Origin: Peptostreptococcaceae bacterium
Lineage (GTDB): Bacteria; Bacillota; Clostridia; Peptostreptococcales; BM714
Reading direction: 5' to 3'
Length of the DNA stretch: 58,611 nt
Assembly: GCA_016649995.1 (NCBI GenBank)
Contig: JAENWJ010000005.1
Span: 1 to 58,611 of the forward strand
Made by a program: the position numbers and the translations under genes
The notes under the pieces: generated by a model
What the model was told of the DNA's origin: nothing
What the model saw: the letters and a program-made list of their open reading frames with translations, nothing else
Database searches by the model: none
In this document: piece by piece, positions 34,100 to 42,260 of the stretch
How positions within the stretch are numbered: position 1 is the first letter of the stretch
Layout of the letters: each line of letters begins with the position of its first letter

Positions 34100-35581
34100 C
34101 TATTTGATGGCGGGAATGCCCGCTTCTATGAGGCTCAGAAGACCTCCACCCGACACCCCTAAATAAATGATGCCAAGAACAAGCACCAATATCGGAAGCA
34201 GCTCCTTAACCGGACGCTCTTTGTTCTTGTATACCTTGCCCTCAAGGCTTTCCTCGCCAAAATATCCGTTTATTATGACCGGGAAATAATAAAGTGCGTT
34301 CAGAAGACTGCTGACGAGGACAACCGCAAGCAATTCTACCCTTTGGGCTTCAATTGCGGCAACCGCAAAGTTCCATTTGCTATTGAATCCCGACAATAAC
34401 GGAATTCCGACAAGCGACATGCCCCCAATTGCAAAAATCGCCAATGTAAACGGCATTTCCTTTCCTATCCCCTTCAAATCGGCAATGTTCTTCTTTCCGG
34501 TTTTTTCAATTATGCTTCCGGCAGAAAGAAAAAGGGCCGCCTTAGTAAACGCATGGTTGAAAATCTGGAATATGGCGGCAGCAAGTCCCATGGTTGTTCC
34601 CAGCCCTATGCCGAAAAATACATAGCCAATCTGAGCAACACTTGAATATGCAACCATTCTTTTTAAATTCTTCTGCATTATGGCCAGCACCGATCCTGCT
34701 ATCATTCCCACTGCTCCCAAAAGAAGCACAATGTTCAAAACAGGCAACTCACTGACAATTCCCATTCCGAAAACCCTATAAATTATTTTTATATACAATA
34801 TCACATAGGCTTTTAGAACCAAAGCGGAAAGCAGAGCGCTTGACACTGCAGGCGCATAGGTATGGGCATCCGGAAGCCATGTGTGCAATGGAAACATTGC
34901 GCTTTTAACCCCAAGCCCAACTGTAAAGAGACCTATTGCAATCAGCATGTTTCTGCTGTGCTCCGGATAAATGGCCACTAAAACTTCATGGCTGCTCGCC
35001 ATGTTCAGATGTCCCGTCAACGAGTAAATAAGGGCTATACCCATTAGTACAAGACCAGAACCCAAGGAACTTAGTATCAGGTACTTTAGGGCTGCCTTTA
35101 TGTTTTCCTTCTTGTCTTTTATTACAACAATTCCACATGAAGCAATTGAGCTGATTTCGATAAATACAAAGCAATTGAAGAGATCGTCTGAAAAAACGAT
35201 TCCAAGCAAGGAACCAACAAGCAAATTCACAAGCGTATAGAACAATGGAATTTTCTTTTTCGTCAAGTCGTGATCTATGCTGTAGATTGAAAACCAAAGA
35301 ACAGCCATAGAAACAGTCATGAATAGAACAGCCATCAATCCCTCTATTATTCCTATATGGAATTCGATTCCCCATGGCGCAGCAAAATGACCCACCCTAA
35401 AATAGTATGGCCCGTCGGCCCTTACTCCCGAAAGTGTCAACACGGAAAGCACAAGTGAAACTCCTGCAGCTGAAAGGCCTATGATTCGAGCCATTCGAAT
35501 TGACTTGAAAAGCGGTATTGCAAAAGCTGAAATAAATAAAATCAGGATGATGATTAGCGGGTAGCTATTGTAAAGTGGCAA
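34100..35581 (-). CDS. mrpD: MrpD-like cation/proton antiporter subunit
   Basis: 493 residues, about 14 predicted membrane helices, closest of the three paralogues in place to MrpD/MbhH because it directly follows the MrpC-like gene. Signature segments are GVKSAMFPLHTWLPDAHTYAPA and MVAYSSVAQIGYVFFG. The likely start is TTG at 35581 with GGGAGGGG six bases upstream, immediately after the mrpC stop. It is predicted to couple ion and proton movement in the complex. Confidence 0.9.
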   Translation of the reverse strand: MPLYNSYPLIIILILFISAFAIPLFKSIRMARIIGLSAAGVSLVLSVLTLSGVRADGPYYFRVGHFAAPWGIEFHIGIIEGLMAVLFMTVSMAVLWFSIYSIDHDLTKKKIPLFYTLVNLLVGSLLGIVFSDDLFNCFVFIEISSIASCGIVVIKDKKENIKAALKYLILSSLGSGLVLMGIALIYSLTGHLNMASSHEVLVAIYPEHSRNMLIAIGLFTVGLGVKSAMFPLHTWLPDAHTYAPAVSSALLSALVLKAYVILYIKIIYRVFGMGIVSELPVLNIVLLLGAVGMIAGSVLAIMQKNLKRMVAYSSVAQIGYVFFGIGLGTTMGLAAAIFQIFNHAFTKAALFLSAGSIIEKTGKKNIADLKGIGKEMPFTLAIFAIGGMSLVGIPLLSGFNSKWNFAVAAIEAQRVELLAVVLVSSLLNALYYFPVIINGYFGEESLEGKVYKNKERPVKELLPILVLVLGIIYLGVSGGGLLSLIEAGIPAIK

Positions 35582-35582
35582 T

Positions 35583-35942
35583 TTATTCCCCTCCCATCTT
35601 CATAATTTCGTTTAGATCGATTGTACCGTAGTTTTCGTAAATGCGAATCGTAAGCGCCAAAGCAAACGCCGTGATGCTTACTGCAACAACTATTCCCGTA
35701 AGCATTAGTGCCGTGGGAATCGGATTGACATAACCTGACGCCGATTTTGCTGACCGTATTATTGGCGCTTCATTTCCTGTGATATATCCCTTGGCTATAA
35801 AAAACAGAAACACTGCCGTATCCATGATATTCATGCCTATTATTTTTTTAATCAGATTGCCATGAGCCAAAAGCGTTACAAATCCAACTCCAAACAAAAT
35901 GATGGCTCCTGTTTCATAGTAATTTACCAGTAAGTGTCCCAT
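35583..35942 (-). CDS. mrpC: MrpC/NuoK-like subunit
   Basis: 119 residues from the ATG at 35942, giving the usual MrpC size with three membrane helices; a longer frame from 35981 would overlap mrpB by 38 bases. NLIKKIIGMNIMDTAVFLFF and NPIPTALMLTGIVVAVSITAFALAL match the NuoK-like fold with its conserved PTALMLTGIVV motif. The start follows the mrpB stop by one base, so translation is coupled. Confidence 0.92.
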   Translation of the reverse strand: MGHLLVNYYETGAIILFGVGFVTLLAHGNLIKKIIGMNIMDTAVFLFFIAKGYITGNEAPIIRSAKSASGYVNPIPTALMLTGIVVAVSITAFALALTIRIYENYGTIDLNEIMKMGGE

Positions 35943-35943
35943 A

Positions 35944-36387
35944 TCAGATGGTCCCTTCGTAGAATAGTTTAAAAAATACATACATCGTTATCGCTACAAT
36001 GATGCCAACGGCTATGTTCAGAGGCAGTATGAGGCCTCCGCTAAACAATTTCCCCGGCGTTCCGAGTGGAATATCCCAGACTTCCCAATGCATGCCCCCG
36101 GTCAAAAAACTATAACCCTTTAGAGCTCCATAAATAAGAAGCGACGCGCACATCCATTTCATCATTCTTTCGTATGTAAGCCTCGAAATAAGGTTGTCCC
36201 ATCCGAAAATCAACCTATGAAGAATCATGCTTGCCCCAAGAATCGTTCCTCCTGCAAACCCTCCTCCAGGAGAAAGGTGTCCATTCAATATTACATATAT
36301 GGCAAATACTTGTATAAACGGTATAATAAGTTTTCCAACCTCTGTCAGAATATCGCTTTTTTCAGCTTCCCTATGGAGTTTATTCAT
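35944..36387 (-). CDS. mrpB: MrpB/MnhB-domain subunit
   Basis: 147 residues from the ATG at 36387, which follows GGAGG by seven bases and overlaps the end of the preceding gene by eight. Four predicted helices and the motif NGHLSPGGGFAGGTILGA identify the MnhB domain (MbhF in archaeal hydrogenase). It is an accessory membrane subunit of the antiporter. Confidence 0.92.
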   Translation of the reverse strand: MNKLHREAEKSDILTEVGKLIIPFIQVFAIYVILNGHLSPGGGFAGGTILGASMILHRLIFGWDNLISRLTYERMMKWMCASLLIYGALKGYSFLTGGMHWEVWDIPLGTPGKLFSGGLILPLNIAVGIIVAITMYVFFKLFYEGTI

Positions 36388-36658
36388 CTTCATCCCTCCT
36401 GAGAACCACAATTACCGTTATTAGCGCTGTAAAAAGTACTGTCGCTTCTCCGAAGGTATCGAATGCCCTGTAGTCTAGAATAATTCCGGCTACTACATTC
36501 ACCGCGCCGGTCTCCTCCACTCCCTTTTCAAGATATCTGTATGACACCTCGTTGTTTGAAGGATTTTCAGCCTGCCCGAAGGTCGGCAAATCGGCAACCC
36601 CGAATAGCAAAATGACAATTAATGCTGTTGCCAATACAACAGAAAATATTTTTCTCAT
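36380..36658 (-). CDS. MbhE-like subunit (MrpA C-terminal homologue)
   Basis: 92 residues with an N-terminal hydrophobic helix (5-22), an external loop and a second helix. TGAVNVVAGIILDYRAFDTFGE is the conserved MbhE/MrpA C-terminal motif. In Bacillus-type Mrp this part is fused to MrpA; here, as in Mbh/Mbs complexes, it is a separate gene. It overlaps both neighbours by a few bases. Confidence 0.9.
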   Translation of the reverse strand: MRKIFSVVLATALIVILLFGVADLPTFGQAENPSNNEVSYRYLEKGVEETGAVNVVAGIILDYRAFDTFGEATVLFTALITVIVVLRRDEDE

Positions 36659-36894
36659 TTCCCGCCACCCCCGACGCGTCTAAGCGTAAAGATAAACAAA
36701 AGGGTTGTTATTCCAGCCCCTACAGCCGCTTCGGTGATTGCAAGATCCGGCGCATTAAGCTGCTGCCAAAGGACCGCCATCGTTAAGCTATATACCATGA
36801 ATACTATTATGGCACCCAATAAATTGCGTATTACAGATACGGCAATCGATGCTCCTATTAAAAATACTATGACAATCATTGAAAAAATGGTCAT
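36655..36894 (-). CDS. DUF4040 (MbhD-like) subunit
   Basis: 79 residues, three membrane helices, with the conserved APDLAITEAAVGAGI motif of DUF4040/MbhD, which corresponds to a segment near the C-terminus of MrpA. The glutamate in TEAAVG is conserved in the family. ATGA overlaps link it to mrpG and to the MbhE-like gene. Confidence 0.92.
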   Translation of the reverse strand: MTIFSMIVIVFLIGASIAVSVIRNLLGAIIVFMVYSLTMAVLWQQLNAPDLAITEAAVGAGITTLLFIFTLRRVGGGGK

Positions 36895-37187
36895 CTGTTA
36901 TCTTCCTTTCGATAGCGATTGTAATACGCCTTGGCAATCAAATGCGTTGCCGTGGGGTTAGTTACCCACAAAAATATTATTATAAGAAGCAGCTTCAGGC
37001 TCGCGTAGCTTTCTCCATTGAAAATAATCGTTGCCAATAGAATCAGCACCGCGCCCAGCGTATCACACTTTGCTGCGCTGTGCGCACGTGTATACATGTC
37101 CGGAAGCCTCAAAATACCAACCGTTCCCACGGTGAAAAAGAAAAGCCCGCCGATTATCAGAATGATCATTATTATTTCTTTAATCAA
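36891..37187 (-). CDS. mrpG: MrpG subunit
   Basis: 98 residues, three predicted helices, with the family motif GILRLPDMYTRAHSAAKCDTLG and the terminal region FLWVTNPTATHLIAKA. MrpG is a small accessory subunit. The start appears to be TTG at 37187 after a GGAGGGGGGAG run, overlapping the mrpF stop. Confidence 0.92.
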   Translation of the reverse strand: MIKEIIMIILIIGGLFFFTVGTVGILRLPDMYTRAHSAAKCDTLGAVLILLATIIFNGESYASLKLLLIIIFLWVTNPTATHLIAKAYYNRYRKEDNR

Positions 37188-37452
37188 TTTGGCTCCCCCC
37201 TCCTTCTATGAAGTTGGCTATGGCCATGGAAGCCACAAAGCTGATAAGTGCATATACCAATGCCACATCAAGGAAATAACTTTCCTTGAGAATGCAAGAG
37301 ACAACAGCTATTATAACGGTCGTTTTTGTCCCTATTACATTTATCGCTATGAGTCTGTCCTCGGGAGTCGGCCCTTTTACGGCTCTAACCGTGCAAAGGG
37401 TTACTGTGACCGTAAGATATATTATTGAAGCAATAAATATTTTAGTCATCAT
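37180..37452 (-). CDS. mrpF: MrpF subunit
   Basis: 90 residues and three helices with the MrpF motif GPTPEDRLIAINVIGTK and ILKESYFLDVALVYALISF. The ATG overlaps the end of mrpE by about ten bases. Part of the E-F-G accessory set. Confidence 0.92.
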   Translation of the reverse strand: MMTKIFIASIIYLTVTVTLCTVRAVKGPTPEDRLIAINVIGTKTTVIIAVVSCILKESYFLDVALVYALISFVASMAIANFIEGGGSQID

Positions 37453-37942
37453 CAGGTTTTTCCTCCACCTTCAATAGCAACTCTTCAAACTTTGAATGCA
37501 TGGCACCCTCCACATACTCATCCATAAGGCAATGAACAATAAGCCTTTTTCCATCCATCTTTACGGTCAATGTCCCAGGGGTCAGGGTTATTGAATTGGC
37601 TAATATCGTTCTACTAAGCGGTTTTTCGAGACGAGTGTCAAAACTTATTATGCTAGGTGTTATCAACAGCTTCCGAGATAGAACAATCTTTGCGACATGA
37701 AAATTGGCAAAAACTATTTCTTTGCACAGCAAAAGCAAATACTGAAATAAATAGAGTAGTTTTTTCTTATTCTTAAATGAATACCCGAAATTAATTTCAA
37801 GTATGTCCATATTTATATAAAATACAAGAAAACATATGCCAATGCCCGTCAAAACCATTTGCATATCTATGCTTTCTGTAAGAATAAGCCAAAAAACAAT
37901 CATGAGAATTAAATAAAATTTATTGGGTTTATTCTTTTTCAT
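37442..37942 (-). CDS. mrpE: MrpE subunit, first gene of the antiporter operon
   Basis: 166 residues from the ATG at 37942, preceded by GGGAGG at eight bases. A longer frame from 38023 is ruled out because a sigma-54 promoter lies within it. The protein has two N-terminal helices (about 8-45) and a cytoplasmic domain with SRTILANSITLTPGTLTVKM, the MnhE signature. As first gene of a ten-gene operon it sits 26 bases after the predicted transcription start. Confidence 0.92.
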   Translation of the reverse strand: MKKNKPNKFYLILMIVFWLILTESIDMQMVLTGIGICFLVFYINMDILEINFGYSFKNKKKLLYLFQYLLLLCKEIVFANFHVAKIVLSRKLLITPSIISFDTRLEKPLSRTILANSITLTPGTLTVKMDGKRLIVHCLMDEYVEGAMHSKFEELLLKVEEKPDDD

Positions 37943-37978
37943 CAGCCGCACCTCCCAAATTCCATACTCTATAATATA

Positions 37979-37995
37979 CGCAAAATTCATGCCAA
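37979..37995 (-). promoter_or_regulatory. Sigma-54 (-24/-12) promoter of the antiporter operon
   Basis: TTGGCATGAATTTTGCG on the minus strand matches the sigma-54 consensus (TGGCAC-N5-TTGC) with the invariant GG and GC dinucleotides exactly ten bases apart. The -12 GC is at 37981-37980, so transcription would begin near 37968, just before the mrpE ribosome-binding site. Confidence 0.8.
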
Positions 37996-38028
37996 TTACT
38001 GTTATCTCCCAAATATTTTTCAATCCCC

Positions 38029-38160
38029 TGCAATTGCAACCTATTCAACCTTCTTCTGCAAAAATAAAATAGCAAACCGAACCCGTCTATAAATTGAAGT
38101 GTTCTAATTTGCTACAGTTGTCCAGCATATTATGATATTTGGTGTTTTATTATAGAACAC
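38029..38160. promoter_or_regulatory. Candidate enhancer (UAS) region for the sigma-54 activator
   Basis: Upstream of the promoter are three dyads: TGCAATTGCA (38029-38038, perfect), TGCTACAGTTGTCCAGCA (38110-38127, half-sites TGCT/AGCA), and a widely spaced GTGTTCTA (38099-38106) with TAGAACAC (38153-38160). Distances of roughly 60 to 190 bases from the start site suit an enhancer-binding protein. The right end overlaps the activator's stop codon. Confidence 0.4.
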
Positions 38161-40165
38161 ATGTCCCATTATGGGTCGTATTGATGTCATATTCCTTCAT
38201 CTTTCTATAAAGAGAGCTTCTGCTTATACCTAATATACGTGCTGTTTTTGATAGGTTGCCGTTTGCTTTTTCTATAGTCTTATGAATTGCCATGCTTTCG
38301 ATTTCACGAAGGGTGAAAAATTTTTGATTTTGAGAATCAGTCTCATTGAGAAGATTAGTCGCTTTCATGTATTGCGGGATATCTTCTGCCGACAAAACTT
38401 CGCCATCCTTTACAACGCTTATTATCTGTTGCATAACGTTTTGAAGCTCCCTAACATTCCCCGGCCATGGATATCCGCTCATCCGCTCAAAGAAGGCGTC
38501 ATCAATGCCCCGTATATCCTTCCCCATTTGCCTGCTGAATTTTTCCATAAAATACGATATGAGGGGCTTGAAGTCCTTTTTTCTTTCCCTTAGGGGCGGA
38601 ATCATTATAGGCATGACGTTCAATCTGTAAAAAAGATCCTCTCTGAAATTACCTTTTTCCACTTCGCCCTTCAAATCCTTGTGGGTGGCCGCTATCACTC
38701 TAACATCTACAGGGATCACATCATGGCCTCCAACTCGTACCACTTCCTGTGTTTCAAGCACCCTCAGAAGATTTGCCTGGGTATCCAATGGCATGTCTCC
38801 TATCTCGTCAAGAAAGATTGTTCCCCCGTCAGCCAGTTCAAATTTCCCAGGATGTCCCCCGCGTTTAGCCCCGGTGAAGGCTCCCTCGATGTATCCGAAC
38901 AATTCGCTGGCAACCAGATCGCGCGGTATAGCTCCGCAATTCAAGAAAATAAACGGATGCTTTCTTCTTGGCCCGGCATTATGTATTGACTGTGCGAAAA
39001 GCTCCTTGCCCGTTCCGCTTTCTCCCTGTAGAAGCACAGTGGTATTGTATTGGGTCATTCCTTCAGCTATTTTGATTGACTTTTTTATTGCTTCGCTTTC
39101 TCCCATTATATCCGTAAACGTAAAGCGGGCCTGAGATCCGACAATCCGGTTTACCAGATTATGGACCGTTTTGACTTCATGGAAGGTCAATATGACGCCT
39201 TCCAGAACATCCTTTTCAATATCCTTGATAGACGCTATGGTGGCTATACAAACAACGCGTTTGCCGTTTTTAAGTATGAATTCCAATTCCTCATTGTTAT
39301 AATGACCCTCTGCAATGTTTTTTCCTATGCTTTTCAATCGGTCACCGATTTTTACCATTTTACTAATGTCTTTTCCTATAATTTCTTTTTCTGTCCTTTT
39401 AAGAATATGCCGTGCAATAAGATTAACATCCGTTATTACTCCTTCATTGTCAATACATATCAATCCTTCATTAATTTGCTCTATTATCGTTGAAAAATGA
39501 TGGTTCGCAATCCTAAGCTGCCTGTTTATCTTGTCAATTTTAAACTGTTTTTCGATAGCAACACTAGACGCCACAACCATTCCAAGCGTATGAAGATGCA
39601 CCTTTTCGTAGGAATCGGTCATGCTTAGTATTCCAAGCAATTCACCTTCCGCGTTTTTTATCGGGCATGCAGACGAGGTAAATTTATGGTATCTTTTGGC
39701 ATAATGCTCGGCTGCAAACACCTGTATTGGATTTCTTGTATTCAATGCTATTCCAATAGCATTGGTCCCAATGGTCTCTTCTTTCACATTGTTTCCCTTG
39801 TAAAGATTCAATTTCTTGTATGCTTCAACTGAATCCTCGTCCCCAAGGCACTCCACCACGTATCCTTCCGGATCTGTAAGCCTTACCAACAGGCCATGGC
39901 TTCCCGAAATGTTGTATAAGCTCTCCATGAATGGCTTGGCAATCCTGAGAAGCGGACGAAGCTGAACCTCCCTGTCCTTAAGGGTTTTCGATTTTGAGTT
40001 CTTTTCCCCTTCCCCCATGGGATTTACCTGTTCTTTACGACTTCTGATCCACGAATCAGCAATCTCTTTCCTTATTATGTCTCTGTCGATATTTCCGCTT
40101 TCCATGAATTGCGACCATGCATCATTTATTTGATTGTTTCTATTGTAAATCTTGTTTGCAGACAT
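38150..40165 (-). CDS. Sigma-54-dependent transcriptional activator (AcoR/DhaR-like: GAF, PAS, AAA+, Fis HTH)
   Basis: 671 residues from the ATG at 40165, with GGGGG five bases upstream. Domains in order: AcoR-like N-terminal region with a GAF domain (about 70-208; GLLVRLTDPEGYVVE, EETIGTNAIGIAL), a PAS domain (about 225-335; INEGLICIDNEGVITDVN), a sigma-54 AAA+ domain (about 350-585) with Walker A GESGTGKE (381-388), the sigma-54-contacting loop GAFTGA (428-433) and Walker B DEIGDMPL, and a C-terminal Fis-type helix-turn-helix (about 635-662; NLSKTARILGISRSSLYRKM). It should activate the sigma-54 promoter 155 bases downstream of its own stop codon. The signal it senses through GAF/PAS is unknown. 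Confidence 0.93.
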   Translation of the reverse strand: MSANKIYNRNNQINDAWSQFMESGNIDRDIIRKEIADSWIRSRKEQVNPMGEGEKNSKSKTLKDREVQLRPLLRIAKPFMESLYNISGSHGLLVRLTDPEGYVVECLGDEDSVEAYKKLNLYKGNNVKEETIGTNAIGIALNTRNPIQVFAAEHYAKRYHKFTSSACPIKNAEGELLGILSMTDSYEKVHLHTLGMVVASSVAIEKQFKIDKINRQLRIANHHFSTIIEQINEGLICIDNEGVITDVNLIARHILKRTEKEIIGKDISKMVKIGDRLKSIGKNIAEGHYNNEELEFILKNGKRVVCIATIASIKDIEKDVLEGVILTFHEVKTVHNLVNRIVGSQARFTFTDIMGESEAIKKSIKIAEGMTQYNTTVLLQGESGTGKELFAQSIHNAGPRRKHPFIFLNCGAIPRDLVASELFGYIEGAFTGAKRGGHPGKFELADGGTIFLDEIGDMPLDTQANLLRVLETQEVVRVGGHDVIPVDVRVIAATHKDLKGEVEKGNFREDLFYRLNVMPIMIPPLRERKKDFKPLISYFMEKFSRQMGKDIRGIDDAFFERMSGYPWPGNVRELQNVMQQIISVVKDGEVLSAEDIPQYMKATNLLNETDSQNQKFFTLREIESMAIHKTIEKANGNLSKTARILGISRSSLYRKMKEYDINTTHNGTCVL

Positions 40166-40209
40166 ACGCACCCCCGTTCATTCTTGCAGGTGTTTCCCAA
40201 CCGCACTTT

Positions 40210-40368
40210 TTATTCCTTGCTTCTGCCTATGTATATATCAAGGGCTTTTATTCCCCTGCGCGCAAGTTTTATAAACAAGACAAACGAATAAATAGATGCC
40301 ACAATGAGAACTAGCAATATAACAACATTAATCAATTGAAATCCCAATGCAAAATTTATATTCCTCAT
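40210..40368 (-). CDS. Small single-span membrane protein, unknown function
   Basis: A 52-residue gene. ATG at 40368 has AAGGAG (40381-40376) exactly seven bases upstream, and TAA ends at 40210. The protein has a polar start (MRNINFALGF), one strong transmembrane helix (about 12-34, NVVILLVLIVASIYSFVLFI) and a basic cytoplasmic tail (KLARRGIKALDIYIGRSKE). It follows parB by about 30 bases and precedes the sigma-54 activator by 44. I do not recognise a family. The ribosome-binding site, the helix and the positive-inside tail support a real gene. Confidence 0.7.
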   Translation of the reverse strand: MRNINFALGFQLINVVILLVLIVASIYSFVLFIKLARRGIKALDIYIGRSKE

Positions 40369-40382
40369 AAATATTCTCCTTT

Positions 40383-40398
40383 CGTTTCACGTGAAACA
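40383..40398. other. parS site 1
   Basis: CGTTTCACGTGAAACA matches the parS consensus TGTTTCACGTGAAACA at 15 of 16 positions, with the inner 14-bp palindrome GTTTCACGTGAAAC perfect. It lies just after the parB stop codon. Confidence 0.92.
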
Positions 40399-40399
40399 A

Positions 40400-41275
40400 T
40401 TATTTTCTCAATAAATTCATTATCCTTTCAAATTCATCCAAACCGTGATATGAAATCTCTATTTTCCCTTCATTTTTTCTTCCATTTTTTATGTTCACCT
40501 TTGTTGCGAACCTCTCTCTTAGGGTTTCTTCCATTATAAGTACTTCCGGATCGATTTCTATAGGTTTTTTATAATTTTTTTCCTGTTTCTCACTCAAAAT
40601 TAATTTCACTTGACGTTCAGCTTCCCTTACTGATAGTCCTTTTTCAACAATTCTCTCTAAAAGCATTTTTCGCTTTTCACCGGAAGGTAGCCCCAACAAG
40701 GTTCTCCCATGACCACCTGTAATCTTTCCTTCAGCTATCAATCCCTTTATTTCATCTTCTAGTCCCAAAAGCCTTATCAAATTCGCCACATAAGGCCTGC
40801 TTTTTCCTGCAACATCCGACACCTTTTCCTGTGTTAGTCCATGCTCATCCATAAGCAATCTAAATGCCATAGCTTCCTCAATCGGATTAAGGTCTTCCCT
40901 TTGGAGATTCTCAATTAGTGCAAGCTCCATTCTTTCAGCCGGCTTTGCCTCTCTAATAATGCAAGGAACACTTTTTAAATTTGCTTCTCTCGCTGCCCTA
41001 TATCTTCTTTCTCCCGCGATTATACGGTAACCCTTTTCTTCTTGACTTACAATCACAGGCTGTATGATTCCATGTCTTTTTACTGACTTTGCAAGCTCTT
41101 CGATTTTATCTTTGTCAAAGTGTTTCCTTGGCTGGTTCGGATTCGTTTTAATTAATCCTATTTCTATGTCATGAATCCGTTCCTTTAAAGAAACGCCTTC
41201 TTCTTTTTCTCCAGTATCCGTTGCTGGAATTAGCGCATTCAGCCCTCTCCCTAAACCACTTCTCTTTTTAGACAA
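40400..41275 (-). CDS. parB: Chromosome-partitioning protein ParB (Spo0J)
   Basis: 291 residues. The start region carries the GLGRGLNALIP motif, followed by the CTPase/N-terminal domain (PNQPRKHFD, GYRIIAGERRYRAA with the arginine-rich box), the helix-turn-helix parS-binding domain (about 135-200; GKSRPYVANLIRLLGL, TGGHGRTLLGL) and a C-terminal dimer domain. The GKSRPYVAN/GGHGRTL residues are ParB-type and unlike Noc. It loads and slides from parS to recruit SMC and works with ParA. Start is TTG at 41275 with GGAGG five bases upstream, abutting parA. Confidence 0.96.
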   Translation of the reverse strand: MSKKRSGLGRGLNALIPATDTGEKEEGVSLKERIHDIEIGLIKTNPNQPRKHFDKDKIEELAKSVKRHGIIQPVIVSQEEKGYRIIAGERRYRAAREANLKSVPCIIREAKPAERMELALIENLQREDLNPIEEAMAFRLLMDEHGLTQEKVSDVAGKSRPYVANLIRLLGLEDEIKGLIAEGKITGGHGRTLLGLPSGEKRKMLLERIVEKGLSVREAERQVKLILSEKQEKNYKKPIEIDPEVLIMEETLRERFATKVNIKNGRKNEGKIEISYHGLDEFERIMNLLRK

Positions 41276-42052
41276 TTAAACCTCCTCCTTTCCTTCCAGT
41301 GCTAAGAATTCCTCCGCAAGCGCCTGATAGGCCTGTGCCCCCCGCGATTTCGGATCATATTCTGTGATTGGAAGTCCATAGCTTGGCGCCTCTGCCAATC
41401 GCACATTTCTTGGTATAACCGTTTTGTATACCTTTTCCTTGAAGTACTCCTTTACTTCTTCAACAACCTGCACAGAAAGATTCGTCCTTTTATCAAACAT
41501 GCTTAAAAGCACTCCCTCTATTGCCAAGGCAGGGTTGAGTTTATTCCTAATCAATCCAATCGTATTCATCAATTGACTCACACCCTCCAATGCGTAATAT
41601 TCGCATTGGATTGGTATCAAAACCCCATCTGCAGCTGTCAAGGCATTCAATGTCAAGAGGCCAAGTGACGGAGGGCAATCTATAAATATATAATCGTACT
41701 CATCCTTTGTTGTTTCAATAAGCTTCTTAAGCTTAAATTCGCGGGCTTTAATACCTGTTAACTCAATTTCTGCCCCTGCAAGCTGCATATCGGCAGGAAT
41801 CAAGTCTATGTTTCTAAATTTAGATTTCATTATACATTTTTCTATTTCCTCATCACCAAGCAAAGCATCATAAATAGTGTTTTTAAGATATCTTGAGGCC
41901 TGCCCGAACCCACTTGTAGTATTTCCCTGAGGATCTATGTCTATTACAAGAATTCTTTTCCCCATCTTTCCCAAATTCGCAGTGAGGTTAATATTTGTAG
42001 TTGTTTTGCCGACCCCACCCTTTTGATTGAAAATGGCAATGACTTTTCCCAT
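41276..42052 (-). CDS. parA: Chromosome-partitioning ATPase ParA (Soj)
   Basis: 258 residues with the deviant Walker A KGGVGKTTT (about 11-19), switch DPQGNTTSG and Walker B IFIDCPPSLGLLTLNAL. The short N-terminus is chromosomal Soj type. Soj regulates DnaA and drives origin segregation with ParB. ATG at 42052 follows GGGGAGTG. It is separated from noc by a terminator and a parS site, so parA-parB starts its own transcript in the 258-base gap. Confidence 0.96.
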   Translation of the reverse strand: MGKVIAIFNQKGGVGKTTTNINLTANLGKMGKRILVIDIDPQGNTTSGFGQASRYLKNTIYDALLGDEEIEKCIMKSKFRNIDLIPADMQLAGAEIELTGIKAREFKLKKLIETTKDEYDYIFIDCPPSLGLLTLNALTAADGVLIPIQCEYYALEGVSQLMNTIGLIRNKLNPALAIEGVLLSMFDKRTNLSVQVVEEVKEYFKEKVYKTVIPRNVRLAEAPSYGLPITEYDPKSRGAQAYQALAEEFLALEGKEEV

Positions 42053-42260
42053 GAATTACACTCCCCGATCGCTTATATATTTTATCTTTGTTCTCTCTAT
42101 TATATTATAGATTATTTTTCCCCTCTTTATAAGTGCAAGCCCTACATTTTTTGCTGTTTCGGAAAAAATGCCCCTCCCAAGGAGTCCCTCTATCCAAAAT
42201 ATGCATCGTCTCTCTATTTCGAATGTTTTTCAGCTAAAATCGGCTTTACTATTCTCCCGA
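42053..42260 (-). promoter_or_regulatory. Leader/promoter region of parA-parB
   Basis: An AT-rich stretch with TATAATATAAT words (near 42105-42115) upstream of parA; no convincing -35 at 17 bp was found. A 33-codon frame (from an ATG near 42204) has no clear ribosome-binding site and is not called. Confidence 0.35.

Noticed and set aside
37943-38023. 27-residue N-terminal extension of MrpE
   Set aside because: The sigma-54 promoter lies inside it, and a strong GGGAGG site precedes the internal ATG at 37942.
42100-42210. 33-codon frame between noc and parA on the minus strand
   Set aside because: It contains a few cysteines but has no convincing ribosome-binding site and runs into the parA promoter region.
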